DNA of 64,000 bases. It comes from Clostridium folliculivorans. Its GTDB lineage: Bacteria; Bacillota; Clostridia; Clostridiales; Clostridiaceae. The stretch is taken from assembly GCF_024341905.1 (NCBI RefSeq), contig NZ_BQXY01000002.1, positions 434,001 to 498,000 of the forward strand, read 5' to 3'. Positions within the stretch are counted from its first letter, which is position 1. Every line of letters starts with the position of its first letter. Positions 53,506 through 61,734 of the stretch are shown one piece after another. Under the pieces are notes generated by a model. That model saw only the letters and a program-made list of their open reading frames with translations. It was not told the origin of the DNA and did no database searches. Both the position numbers and the translations under genes were made by a program.

Positions 53506-54069
53506 TTAATATCCGTTCACAACCACATCAAGCTTGCCAGTTTCCGGATCTATAATCAACCCATGTACTTTTATATCTTTAGGAATTAACGGATGATTTT
53601 TTATAAGCTCAACACTTTCTTTTACTGATTCTTCTACAGAATTAAAACCGTGGAGCCACTTTTTTACATCAATACCTGCATTACATAAGGTATTTATTAC
53701 GTCTTTAGAAATTCCTCTTTCTACAGCCTTTTCTAGAGTACTATCCACATTTAAGTTACTCATACCACAGCCATGATGTCCAATTACTAAAACCTCATCT
53801 GTTTGAAATTCGTATACTGCAACAACAATACTTCTTACTATACTTCCAAATGGATGCATTATCGAAGCACCAGCATTCTTAATTAGCTTAACATCACCAT
53901 TTTTCAGATTAAGCGCCTTAGGAAGAAGTTCTGTAAGTCTAGTATCCATACATGATAAAATTACTAGCTTCTTGTTAGGATTTTTAGTTGCTCTGTATTT
54001 ATCATATTCTTTGTTTTCTACAAATTCTTTATTAAATTCAAGTATTTCTTGTAGTTTACTCAAAACCAC
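53506..54069 (-). CDS. Beta-class carbonic anhydrase
   Basis: A 187-residue enzyme interconverting CO2 and bicarbonate. Zinc ligands are C40 (LVILSCMDTR), H98 and C101 (VIGHHGCGM), with the D42-R44 dyad after C40. NAGASIMHPFGSIVRS is the usual following block. The short C-terminus resembles Cab-type archaeal and Gram-positive beta enzymes. A GGGGGTG box precedes the TTG/ATG start region. In acetogenic or fermentative anaerobes it supports carboxylation and pH balance. Single gene. Confidence 0.94.
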   Translation of the reverse strand: MVLSKLQEILEFNKEFVENKEYDKYRATKNPNKKLVILSCMDTRLTELLPKALNLKNGDVKLIKNAGASIMHPFGSIVRSIVVAVYEFQTDEVLVIGHHGCGMSNLNVDSTLEKAVERGISKDVINTLCNAGIDVKKWLHGFNSVEESVKESVELIKNHPLIPKDIKVHGLIIDPETGKLDVVVNGY

Positions 54070-54230
54070 ACCCCCAAGTCTTAAAAATATATTAGCTAAT
54101 TATAACACAAATACTATATTCATATCCAATAAGGACTTTTTCTGTATAATATTTATTATTGCCCCTACTTTATCTTACAAAACAATTATATTCTAACAGG
54201 TTAAGTTTTAAAATCTATAAGTTTCTTACT

Positions 54231-54881
54231 TTATCTTAATATTAGCCTTGTCATTATTGCGATAACACCAAAGCCATTAACTAGCAAATTGCAAATAAAA
54301 TGTGCTGTCATTGGAATATATATATTTTTAGTTTTTATATAAGATAAAGTAAGAGGAACTGCCCAAATTGCTGCAGTTAATAATCCTAATAACTTTAATG
54401 AATGCTCTAATGAGAACAATATTACTCCTAAAATAGAAGATATGATTAAAAACTTTCTATTCTCAAAGTTCACTATCGCTTTCCTATAAAAAGCCTCTTC
54501 TGCTATAGGTGGAAAAATAATTGTTGTAAATATAAAAGCTATTAAGGAAGGTATATTGGTTACTCTAAACACTCCCATTCCATCATCGACATTTGGAAAC
54601 AAAAGTGAAACTACCACTCCTAATCCGAAGGCTAGTGTAAGTGATATTGCAGTCCATAATACCTGTATCCAAAAGCTTTTCCCGCTTTTCCACTGTTCAA
54701 ATAACTTTTTGAAACTTATATAGCCTATAGATATAAAATAAACTGCTAAGACAAAATAAAAAATCAAATCACAATACACCCTATTCTCTTTAGTAAATCC
54801 ACCACTAATAAATAGGTATATGACCTGCCATATGATAGGAGCTGCTAAAAATTTTATTTGTATTATTGTCTCTTTTGACAA
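54231..54881 (-). CDS. CPBP-family intramembrane glutamic endopeptidase
   Basis: A 216-residue protein with about six to seven membrane segments. Motif 1 is FPPIAEEAFYRKA (EExxxR), motif 2 is FSLEHSLKL (His) and motif 3 is PMTAHFICNLLVNG (HxxxN), together defining the CPBP/Abi (CAAX protease-like) family. Members process prenylated or small peptides or give bacteriocin immunity; the target is unknown here. The start is TTG at 54881, 9 bases after AGGGGG. Single gene. Confidence 0.92.
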   Translation of the reverse strand: MSKETIIQIKFLAAPIIWQVIYLFISGGFTKENRVYCDLIFYFVLAVYFISIGYISFKKLFEQWKSGKSFWIQVLWTAISLTLAFGLGVVVSLLFPNVDDGMGVFRVTNIPSLIAFIFTTIIFPPIAEEAFYRKAIVNFENRKFLIISSILGVILFSLEHSLKLLGLLTAAIWAVPLTLSYIKTKNIYIPMTAHFICNLLVNGFGVIAIMTRLILR

Positions 54882-55151
54882 TTTTCAAATCCCCCTTTTT
54901 AATTATATATCACCAATTTCCTTTACATACTTTTACTGCTGTTTAATATCTTCTTCACCTATTAACCCATTTAAGTATTAAGCTGATTTTATTTACTAAA
55001 CTCTTTCTAAATAATATTCTTTATCTTAGCAATATATTTCTTTGTATGGGAATTTTAATAAAATGTCTTATTGTATGATATTTTATTCTATTAGAAAAAT
55101 TTAAAAACCTTTTTATCGAAAGGATATTGCTCTAAAGTTTAAGTTGCATAT
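54882..55151. other. Intergenic region without supported gene
   Basis: About 270 bp upstream of the CPBP gene, AT-rich, with no clear ORF or hairpin. Confidence 0.5.
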
Positions 55152-55216
55152 AGATCTGTATTAAAAAAATGTTGATGGACAAACTTAATTCCACCAACAT
55201 TTTTTTAATACATCTT
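55152..55216 (-). terminator. Extended palindromic terminator of the thioesterase gene
   Basis: Core at 55163-55206: AAAAAAATGTTG with TGG/CCA extension pairs perfectly with CAACATTTTTTT. Pairing continues outward almost to AGAT...TACATCT ends like those of the dispersed repeat family. Confidence 0.85.
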
Positions 55217-55235
55217 TATAGTCTTTTTTGTGTCT

Positions 55236-55265
55236 AGATGTACCACTTCGAACCGAAATCTATTT
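55236..55265. repeat. Partial copy of the palindromic repeat (copy D)
   Basis: AGATGTACCACTTCGAACCG and the 10 bases after it match the complement of the right arm of copy B at 28 of 30 positions. The rest of the element is absent, so it is a solo end in inverted orientation. Confidence 0.75.
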
Positions 55266-55282
55266 CCATGTATTTACAATAA

Positions 55283-55723
55283 TTACTTAAATGCAACATA
55301 TTGGCCTTCATATTCAGCCAGTAATTTAGTTTCCTTGTGACATGTAACCTTAAGAGTTAGTCTACCTTTTTTATGCTTTTTGTACATTTCGAAAAACTTA
55401 TTTCTGTCTTCCTCATCTAAAAGCTCACACTCAGCAATGAAATCACAATCTATTGGCGCTAAGTATTCTATATTACTCTTTCTAATAACAATATGAGCTT
55501 CTGGATCAACTTCTTTTATGTTGATAAACACCATAGCCCAGCCACAAACAGTCATCAAAGAATTTATACTTCCTCCAAAAGCTGTGCGCTTGTGATTGAT
55601 ATTTGGTTCAAGCTTTGCCGCAACTTTCACTTTATCCTTCGTAAATTCAACAATAGTAAATCCCATCTTTTCTGTTATTGGTATATGATCATATAAAAAT
55701 TGTTCAAATTCATGTTTTTCCAT
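55283..55723 (-). CDS. Hotdog-fold thioesterase (YiiD C-terminal type)
   Basis: A 146-residue single hotdog domain. INHKRTAFGGSINSLMTVCG is the thioesterase helix region (HKRTAFGGS), then IRKSNIEYLAPIDCDFIAEC. This resembles the C-terminal domain of E. coli YiiD, a putative acyl-CoA thioesterase, as a stand-alone protein. The start is ATG at 55723, with GGAGGAGCTT upstream; the apparent upstream ATG is in the box. It follows the DUF2089/membrane gene pair by 17 bp, so all three may be one operon. Substrate unknown. Confidence 0.9.
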   Translation of the reverse strand: MEKHEFEQFLYDHIPITEKMGFTIVEFTKDKVKVAAKLEPNINHKRTAFGGSINSLMTVCGWAMVFINIKEVDPEAHIVIRKSNIEYLAPIDCDFIAECELLDEEDRNKFFEMYKKHKKGRLTLKVTCHKETKLLAEYEGQYVAFK

Positions 55724-55740
55724 AAGCTCCTCCATCTTAC

Positions 55741-56067
55741 TTAATGTAAATCTCGAATATCTATCTTATCCATTTCCTTTTTCTTTTTGTATTTATCCCT
55801 GCAAATAATATAAATTAATACAAATATAATTGTAGGGATATTAGCTAAAATCAGTGAAACTAGAAACTGTGCTATAACTTCTGTTGTGGTTCTTCCATCA
55901 GTAATAGTATTTAACGGAACTAAAAGTGATATCATAAAAGATATTATAGGTAATATCAATCCAAGCCACTTATTTTTTCTTTTAGATAAGAATACTTGAA
56001 GAATTAGAGTTATACAAAACATAAAGAAAAATATCAAAAATTTAAAATAGCTTATTATATAGTTCAT
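55741..56067 (-). CDS. Small membrane protein cotranscribed with a DUF2089 gene
   Basis: A 108-residue protein with three hydrophobic segments (about 5-25, 34-52 and 68-88) and a basic C-terminal tail (RDKYKKKKEMDKIDIRDLH). It starts 5 bp after the stop of the DUF2089 gene. Such HTH plus small membrane protein pairs recur in Firmicutes and often regulate stress responses; I infer that only from context. No motif otherwise. Confidence 0.8.
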   Translation of the reverse strand: MNYIISYFKFLIFFFMFCITLILQVFLSKRKNKWLGLILPIISFMISLLVPLNTITDGRTTTEVIAQFLVSLILANIPTIIFVLIYIICRDKYKKKKEMDKIDIRDLH

Positions 56068-56072
56068 TAGAT

Positions 56073-56372
56073 TTACTCCCCTTTTTTAGTTTTCTTATAT
56101 TCAGAAATAAGAATTTTAGCAGTGTCTAAATCTAATTTTTCATTTATTGCTAATTTTTTAATTAAAGAAATAAATGGTTCATCTTTTGTATCTTCAGATA
56201 TTTTGATTTTCTGAATTATTCTATCTAATCTCAATCTTACTGTTGGGTATGTAACACCATAAATCTTAGCAATTTCTTTTAAAGAACCTGAAGATACTAT
56301 AAAAGTCTTAATAAAACTTATATCCTCTTCTTCCAACCCTGATAACCAATTAGGTATTACTTCTATCGGCAT
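56073..56372 (-). CDS. DUF2089-family putative HTH regulator
   Basis: A 99-residue protein. IPNWLSGLEEEDISFIKTFI then SSGSLKEIAKIYGVTYPTVR is the DUF2089 pattern: a short N-terminal helix, then a helix-turn-helix with GVTYPTVRLRLDRII as recognition part. It should bind DNA. It heads an operon with a small membrane protein and a thioesterase, as in other Firmicutes. AAGGTGTGATG precedes the ATG. Confidence 0.88.
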   Translation of the reverse strand: MPIEVIPNWLSGLEEEDISFIKTFIVSSGSLKEIAKIYGVTYPTVRLRLDRIIQKIKISEDTKDEPFISLIKKLAINEKLDLDTAKILISEYKKTKKGE

Positions 56373-56908
56373 TTAACATCACACCTTAATTTTATTTATG
56401 TTAAATTAAACAAATACTTTAATAATATTAAGGTTAAACTTTAACATTGTTAAAGTCAATTATTTTTAGAAATAATTACAAATAAAATTCCATTTTATCT
56501 TACGTGGTGATTATAATATAAATTATTTCCTATTCCATTGTTGCTTCACTTTGCTTTTTTCTAAATATGAAATAAATTCAGTTGTAGATGAATTTTGAAT
56601 TATAATTATATAGTTCTTTCATTTTGACTCGAGACTATAACCATAACTTTATTAACAATATTGTTTCAAAATTAGAAACATATTAGAAATATCACAAAAA
56701 AGGTGCTAATATAACTCTTAAGGCATTTATTGATTATGAAGCTTAATAAAAAAGAAAATTCAAATAATTTTAATTTTAGTAAAATATGCTTTAAAATAGA
56801 TATTAAATAATTTTATATAAATGCTATTTTTATGAAGGCAATTTATTTATAAAAGCAAATGAATTTATTAAACAATAATCAAGGTTATTGTTAGATAAGA
56901 GGGATAAT
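56373..56908. other. Intergenic region between divergent genes
   Basis: About 535 bp, very AT-rich, with promoters expected for both sides. A short plus-strand frame with GGTGCTAATATAACTCTTAA near 56701-56720 looks protein-like but has no start or box, so it may be the scar of a lost gene. No hairpin stands out. Confidence 0.5.
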
Positions 56909-57835
56909 ATGGATGTAAATATTGTGATTAATCAAATGCTACAATTGTTTATTATTTTAGGTCTTGGCTATTTTTTAAATAAGATAAAAATCTTTGATGA
57001 CACTTTAAATCAAAAACTAAATAAACTACTGCTTAATGTTACAACCCCAGCTTTGGTGTTGGCATCTGTAAGTTCAATTAAACAAAGTAATAATACTAAA
57101 GAGGCTCTATTTGTATTTTTAGTAGCTATAATTATTTTCACTTTATTGCCAATAATAAGTTATATGTTAGTTAGAATCATTAGGATTCCGAAACATCAAC
57201 GAGGAATTTACATGTTTATGACAGTTTTCTCTAACATAGGCTTTATGGGATTCCCAGTAATGAAAGCAATTTTTGGCAATGAAGCGGTATTTTATACTTC
57301 TATCTTCAATATGATCTTCAATATTTGGGTATTTACTTTAGGTATAGTTTTAATAAATTATGGAACTAATAGTAAAGTTAAATTAAGCTTCAAAAACCTT
57401 TTATCTCCTGGAATAATATCATCACTACTTGCTATAGCTATTTACTTTTTAAGAATACCTGTACATCCTGTATTAAAATCTACTTTTGATATGGTTGGTA
57501 ATATCACTACCCCAGTAGCAATGATGCTTATTGGTTCTACTTTAGCCAATTTAAATATTAAAGAAGTCTTTACAGAACTTAGAATTTATCCTTACACAAT
57601 AATCAAACAGATTCTGATTCCTTTTATTGCATATCCACTTTTAAAATATTTTATAACTAGTCCATTAGTTTTGGGCGTTGCTTTAGTTAACTTAGCTATG
57701 CCTGTAGGTAATAGTGCAGTGTTATTCGCAAATCAGTATGATGGCGATGTAGATTTGGCTGCAAAATCTGTTTTTATTACCACTTTAATTTCTGTATTTA
57801 CAATTCCATTAATTGTAGCTTTATTGTTAACTTAA
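56909..57835 (+). CDS. AEC-family (auxin efflux carrier type) transporter
   Basis: A 308-residue protein with ten membrane segments in two inverted halves. ILGLGYFLNKIKIFDDTLNQ and KLNKLLLNVTTPALVLASV form the first half's discontinuous helix, and GNITTPVAMMLIGSTLANLN the second. Family members carry malate, citrate or other carboxylates; the substrate here is unknown. The start is ATG at 56909, with AGAGGGATAAT upstream; the in-frame TTG 21 bases upstream is not used. Single gene. Confidence 0.92.
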   Translation: MDVNIVINQMLQLFIILGLGYFLNKIKIFDDTLNQKLNKLLLNVTTPALVLASVSSIKQSNNTKEALFVFLVAIIIFTLLPIISYMLVRIIRIPKHQRGIYMFMTVFSNIGFMGFPVMKAIFGNEAVFYTSIFNMIFNIWVFTLGIVLINYGTNSKVKLSFKNLLSPGIISSLLAIAIYFLRIPVHPVLKSTFDMVGNITTPVAMMLIGSTLANLNIKEVFTELRIYPYTIIKQILIPFIAYPLLKYFITSPLVLGVALVNLAMPVGNSAVLFANQYDGDVDLAAKSVFITTLISVFTIPLIVALLLT

Positions 57836-58035
57836 TATAAACTTCGAACATCTCAATAAAATTTAAGCATATTTATAATTCTTTAAATGTAGAATTACGA
57901 ATATGCTTAAATTAATTAAAAGACTTTATTTGTATTTTTAATCTATTCTTCCTATATAAACATTTGACTAAATAAAATTGAACATTAACTTATTAAATAA
58001 ATATACTATATTATATCATTTTTTATGGAGATTTT

Positions 58036-58464
58036 ATGGAAAACAATGTTTCTGTGAGACGTGCTGGAAATGACAAATTAGATTTAGCATTAATACAAAA
58101 AGAAAAATCTGCATCACTTATTATTATATTAGCATATATAATTCTTATTAATTCAGCAATTAAGGAAAGAGAAATCATACTTAAAAGACAAAGAGGTATA
58201 AATACTTCCAATGACTTAGAACCAACGCAACTTGTAGTACTTTCTAGTAGCTTAACTTTAATAGGCAATATACTTTTAGGTGACATAGCATATACTAGAC
58301 TTAGAGAATTAGAAAAAAGTATACGATCCGGTGAAAGCAATTTTTCAATAACTCCTAATCTAAACATAACGACCGGCTATACTTTAAGTATTTTAGGAAG
58401 TATATTCAAAACTGTAGGTGTCATACAAAGATCAAATGAACAGGCGCAAATGACTATACTATAA
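58036..58464 (+). CDS. Small two-helix membrane protein, unknown
   Basis: A 142-residue protein. The N-terminus is charged (ENNVSVRRAGNDKLDLA), followed by a hydrophobic segment (about 27-42), a basic stretch (KEREIILKRQRGIN), a second segment (about 67-83), a polar loop (RLRELEKSIRSGESN) and a weakly hydrophobic stretch (TTGYTLSILGSIFKTVGVIQ). GGAGATTTT precedes the ATG. It resembles small uncharacterised clostridial membrane proteins. No function inferred. Confidence 0.75.
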   Translation: MENNVSVRRAGNDKLDLALIQKEKSASLIIILAYIILINSAIKEREIILKRQRGINTSNDLEPTQLVVLSSSLTLIGNILLGDIAYTRLRELEKSIRSGESNFSITPNLNITTGYTLSILGSIFKTVGVIQRSNEQAQMTIL

Positions 58465-58579
58465 TTAACTCTATTCAAATTCACTCTATGAACATAGATT
58501 TTAGAAACTTTGTTCCGCAAATTTAATACATTTAAACTCAATAAAGTTTGACTCATATGCTGTACATTCCAAAAAGTTA

Positions 58580-58608
58580 TTTACATTTAGCAATATATGC
58601 TTTACAAT
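58580..58608 (+). promoter_or_regulatory. Promoter for the hflX leader
   Basis: TTTACA, 17 bases, TACAAT: one mismatch from consensus in each box. The start site would be near 58615, about 27 nt before the 21-codon leader ORF and 770 nt before hflX. Confidence 0.7.
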
Positions 58609-58641
58609 GAAATTACCAAATGTATGAAAGGGGACTGTAAA

Positions 58642-58707
58642 ATGTTAATTTTTAAGCTAAAATCAAATAAAAATCTAATATTAAAATATACAGTCTGCTG
58701 TAAATAG
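58642..58707 (+). CDS. Putative 21-residue leader peptide of the hflX leader
   Basis: ATG to TAG encoding a Lys- and Leu-rich peptide (MLIFKLKSNK at the start, CCK at the end). AAAGGGGAC lies 6 bases before the ATG. The last codons contain AGTCTGC, the exact complement of GCAGACT in the arm of the next hairpin, so translation could decide whether that hairpin forms. Expression is unproven. Confidence 0.5.
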   Translation: MLIFKLKSNKNLILKYTVCCK

Positions 58708-58753
58708 TTAAAAATGTTATATATTTTTTCAATATTTTATATGTAATTTTTTG

Positions 58754-58780
58754 ACCGCAGACTTCATATTCTGCGGTTTT
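58754..58780 (+). terminator. hflX leader terminator 1
   Basis: ACCGCAGA/TCTGCGGT stem with an 8-base loop and a TTTTATT tail. Its 5' arm contains GCAGACT, complementary to the end of the leader ORF. Confidence 0.8.
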
Positions 58781-58871
58781 ATTATATTGTATTACTAAAG
58801 CTATAAAACATCTCGCTTATATACATAGGCATTTAAAATTTAAAGCTTTATTGTAATGAATGATTTATGAT

Positions 58872-58902
58872 ACCGCAGAGAAAATCTGTGGTTTTTTATT
58901 TT
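58872..58902 (+). terminator. hflX leader terminator 2
   Basis: ACCGCAGA/TCTGTGGT stem (one G-U pair), short loop, then TTTTTATTTT. Its 5' arm repeats that of terminator 1. Confidence 0.8.
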
Positions 58903-58913
58903 GTTAATATCAT

Positions 58914-58965
58914 AAGCCGCAGTGCAATTCTCTACCAGTTAGAGTTCATTGTTTTGCGGCTTTTA
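58914..58965 (+). terminator. hflX leader terminator 3
   Basis: AAGCCGCA/TGCGGCTT outer stem with an inner CTCTA/TAGAG stem, then TTTATTT. Third hairpin with a CCGCA-type arm in 210 bp. Confidence 0.75.
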
Positions 58966-59099
58966 TTTATGTAAAATATACTACTTTCTTTAAGGCATTA
59001 ATTGATGTGGCAAAGTTAATTTTATTGGCTAATCACACTCATAAACCTTATGAAAAAACAACTTATTATATTCAAAAGTTATCCTAGGGGGAGTTAGAA

Positions 59100-59117
59100 A
59101 TGAGCTCAATTAGATAA
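59100..59117 (+). CDS. Putative 5-residue mini-ORF (MSSIR) in the hflX leader
   Basis: ATG AGC TCA ATT AGA TAA, preceded by AGGGGGAG at good spacing. Too short to judge by composition; notable only because another well-signalled mini-ORF follows within 50 bp. Confidence 0.3.
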   Translation: MSSIR

Positions 59118-59164
59118 ATTGCCAGTAAAACTTGAAGTTAAAATTATGATCAGGAGGCAAAAAA

Positions 59165-59185
59165 ATGAGGCTATCACTTTTATAG
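59165..59185 (+). CDS. Putative 6-residue mini-ORF (MRLSLL) in the hflX leader
   Basis: ATG AGG CTA TCA CTT TTA TAG, preceded by a perfect AGGAGG 7 bases upstream, stronger than many real genes here. Leader peptides of this size precede antibiotic-induced translation genes. About 200 bp before hflX, with repeat copy C in between. Confidence 0.4.
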   Translation: MRLSLL

Positions 59186-59241
59186 ATTAAATTAATACAA
59201 TTATTTTATCTTAAGATACTACGGCTATAAAACACAACTAT

Positions 59242-59327
59242 AGATGTACTACTTTGTAATAAAATATATATTTTGTAATTTTCCTCTGAAAATTTTGAGG
59301 ATTATCAAAATACAAAGTCATACATCT
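59242..59327. repeat. Diverged copy of the palindromic repeat (copy C)
   Basis: 86 bp from AGATGTACTACTTTG to TCATACATCT. It has the same outer/inner double-stem design as copies A and B (inner CCTC/GAGG) and starts like them through GTAATAAAA, but the right half is strongly changed. It lies between the mini-ORFs and hflX. Confidence 0.65.
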
Positions 59328-59387
59328 TTAAATACAAAGTAATAAATGAATATTAGTATATTCATAATTTTGATTGGAGGATATTAT

Positions 59388-61184
59388 ATGATAACAGGAA
59401 ATATAGATGGAATAAAGAAATTGTTACTTGAAAGACTTGAGGCACTATATGAATTAAATATAGATAACAGCAGTATTTTTTCTTATGAATTAGTTTCAGA
59501 AATGAACGATATTAGCAGAATTATAAAAAAAGAACTGTGTGTGGTTATAAATAGAAGAGGAAAAATAACTGATATATCAATAGGTAACTTAAATAATGCA
59601 GAGATACCTTATATAGACGGAGCAACCAAAAGACTAAGCGGTTATAGAGTAATTCATACACACCCTTCTGGAGACAGTACCTTATCCTCTATGGATACTT
59701 CAGCTTTAATGGAGCTTAAGTTAGATGCAATGGTTGCTATTGGAGTTAATGAAAATATCGAAAACATAAAAGTGAACATCGCCTTATGTGATATTAATGA
59801 CAACAATCTATCTTTTAAAGAACTTAGAAGTCTAACTTTATCCTCTGCTCTACATTTGAATCTTAGAGAAAAAATATCTTATGTTGAAAAAATAATCACA
59901 GATATAAAACAACAAGATGATGATATTGAAAGAGCCATTTTATTTGGAAATGACAGTGAAGAAAGTCTTGAGGAACTTTGTGGTCTTGCTGAAGCATGCG
60001 ATGTTGTTCCTGTATTTAAGGTTTTCCAGAAGAAAAATAAAATTAATACTGCTTATTATGCAGGTCAAGGAAAAATTGAAGAACTAAGCTATTTAAAACA
60101 AATTAAAAATGCCAATGTGGTTATATTTGATGATGAGCTATCAGGTTCACAACTTAGAAATCTTGAAGAAACTTTAAAATGTAAAGTTATAGATAGAACT
60201 ACACTTATACTTGACATATTTGCAAGACGAGCAAAAAGTAAAGAAGGTATGCTTCAAGTTGAGCTAGCAATGCTTAATCATAAAATCCCAAGACTAAGAA
60301 ATGCAAATGCTAACCTTTCCAGAATCAGGGGGGGCGTTGGCTCAAAAGGTCCTGGAGAGAAAAAGCTAGAGACTGACAGAAGACATATAGAACGTCGAAT
60401 TGAAGAAATAAGAAATGAACTAAATAGAGCTTCAGAGCAAAGATCAATTCAAAAAGTTAAAAGGAATAAAAGCAGTATAAGTCAGGTAGCTATAGTTGGC
60501 TACACAAATGCAGGTAAGTCAACCCTTAGAAATAAGTTATGTGAAATTTCAGCTTCCAATAAAATTGATAAAGATGGTGTTTTAGAAGCAGATATGCTTT
60601 TTGCAACCTTAGATACCACGGTTAGAGCTGTTACCTTAAGTGATAATAGAAGAATAGCTCTATCAGACACTGTTGGTTTTATAAGTAAACTTCCTCATGA
60701 TTTAGTTGAAGCTTTCAAATCAACCTTAGAAGAGGTAATTGATGCTGATTTACTCTTACACACAATTGATGCTTCAAACGAAGAAGTTATAAACCAAATC
60801 AAATCCGTTAACTCAGTTCTTGAGGAGCTGGATGCACTAGATAAAAACACTATTGTTGTTCTAAATAAAGTAGATAAGGCTTCAGAAGAAAACTTAAATA
60901 AAGTACGAGAGTTTTTAAAAAAACAGAAGACAATAGAAGTCAGCGCAGTAAAAGAAATAAATCTATCATTGCTGCTAGATTATATAGGTAAAGAAATTCC
61001 AGTTAAACTGATGGAAAAACAGTTCATAATTCCATATACTGAACAAAAATTCGTATCAATGCTTCATGATAACTCTAAGATCCTTCATGAAGATCATCTA
61101 GAAGAAGGCACTAAAATAAAAGCTTTAGTTCATGAAGAAATTTATAAAAAGTGCCTAGATTTCGAAGTTCTAGCTAAATCTTAA
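59388..61184 (+). CDS. hflX: GTPase HflX with N-terminal JAMM/RadC-like domain
   Basis: A 598-residue protein. Residues about 180-598 are HflX: the N-terminal HflX domain (ERAILFGND..., 181 onward), GGVGSKGPGEKKLETDRR (315-332), G1 GYTNAGKS (371-378), DTVGFI and NKVD. HflX splits stalled or stressed ribosomes. Residues 1-180 are additional and contain HTHPSGDSTLSSMD (H90, H92, S100, D103) with E49 41 residues before, the JAMM metalloprotease pattern and very like RadC. The start is ATG at 59388, after GGAGGATATTAT; an upstream ATG at 59346 has no box. Its long leader suggests translation-dependent control. Normal HflX is about 420 residues. Confidence 0.93.
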   Translation: MITGNIDGIKKLLLERLEALYELNIDNSSIFSYELVSEMNDISRIIKKELCVVINRRGKITDISIGNLNNAEIPYIDGATKRLSGYRVIHTHPSGDSTLSSMDTSALMELKLDAMVAIGVNENIENIKVNIALCDINDNNLSFKELRSLTLSSALHLNLREKISYVEKIITDIKQQDDDIERAILFGNDSEESLEELCGLAEACDVVPVFKVFQKKNKINTAYYAGQGKIEELSYLKQIKNANVVIFDDELSGSQLRNLEETLKCKVIDRTTLILDIFARRAKSKEGMLQVELAMLNHKIPRLRNANANLSRIRGGVGSKGPGEKKLETDRRHIERRIEEIRNELNRASEQRSIQKVKRNKSSISQVAIVGYTNAGKSTLRNKLCEISASNKIDKDGVLEADMLFATLDTTVRAVTLSDNRRIALSDTVGFISKLPHDLVEAFKSTLEEVIDADLLLHTIDASNEEVINQIKSVNSVLEELDALDKNTIVVLNKVDKASEENLNKVREFLKKQKTIEVSAVKEINLSLLLDYIGKEIPVKLMEKQFIIPYTEQKFVSMLHDNSKILHEDHLEEGTKIKALVHEEIYKKCLDFEVLAKS

Positions 61185-61229
61185 TAATGATGAAGACTTA
61201 ATTAGAAGTAATATTAAATGTTTTAAAAC

Positions 61230-61252
61230 GGGTAACCACAATTGGGTTGCCC
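61230..61252 (+). terminator. Terminator of hflX
   Basis: GGGTAACC pairs with GGTTGCCC (one G-U) around a 7-base loop, followed by TTTAATTTT. Confidence 0.8.
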
Positions 61253-61282
61253 TTTAATTTTATTATGCCCTACAGCTATCAA

Positions 61283-61495
61283 TTATCTATTACTTAATAT
61301 AGCTATAAACACAACTATTATCATCATCATAATTGCAGGTATCATAAGAAATAGAAATAATCTTCTTCCTTCTTTACTTGCAAAATTTATAGTTACTCCT
61401 TTACCATTTTTCCTATCAACAGTACTAGATGGATCTTCAGGATTATAATAGAAAAAAAGAAACTTCCTATTTTTATCATTACTATCATTATTCAT
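61283..61495 (-). CDS. Small DUF5808-like membrane protein
   Basis: A 70-residue protein. FFYYNPEDPSSTVDRKNGKG then VTINFA (residues 14-39) matches the DUF5808 pattern of a Tyr-Asn-Pro-x-Asp-Pro core and a G-x-T-x-N-F-A end; a single membrane helix follows (about 47-66). The same DUF5808-like segment occurs inside the membrane protein at 45819-46760. The ATG follows GGAGGTGATATAA. The gene is convergent with hflX. Function unknown. Confidence 0.85.
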   Translation of the reverse strand: MNNDSNDKNRKFLFFYYNPEDPSSTVDRKNGKGVTINFASKEGRRLFLFLMIPAIMMMIIVVFIAILSNR

Positions 61496-61575
61496 TTATA
61501 TCACCTCCATATATACTATGATAATCTTACTTTATTTAATATAATCCCATAAGTTAATCATATTTACGCCACTAT

Positions 61576-61647
61576 ATATAGATGTACAACTTCGATCATT
61601 AGACTCCTAGGATAAATTCTAATATGAAGTAGTTTATCTATATATTA
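61576..61647. repeat. Diverged palindromic repeat (copy E)
   Basis: 72 bp palindrome: ATATATAGATGTACAACTTC on the left, GAAGTAGTTTATCTATATAT on the right, with ATTAGA/TCTAAT inner arms. The left end keeps the AGATGTAC-ACTTCG signature. It lies between two minus-strand genes. Confidence 0.6.
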
Positions 61648-61734
61648 ACAAATCCAATTTAACTGGAAAGAAAAATAAATAGTACTTTCCTCTACTCTAT
61701 TATCCCCCTTCCCTCTTATAGCAAAATTTAATTA

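Noticed and set aside
58754..58965. CCGCA-type hairpins at about 110- and 40-bp spacing taken as a CRISPR-like array
   Set aside because: Only three units, unequal spacing, each followed by T runs; they are terminators, not repeats with spacers.
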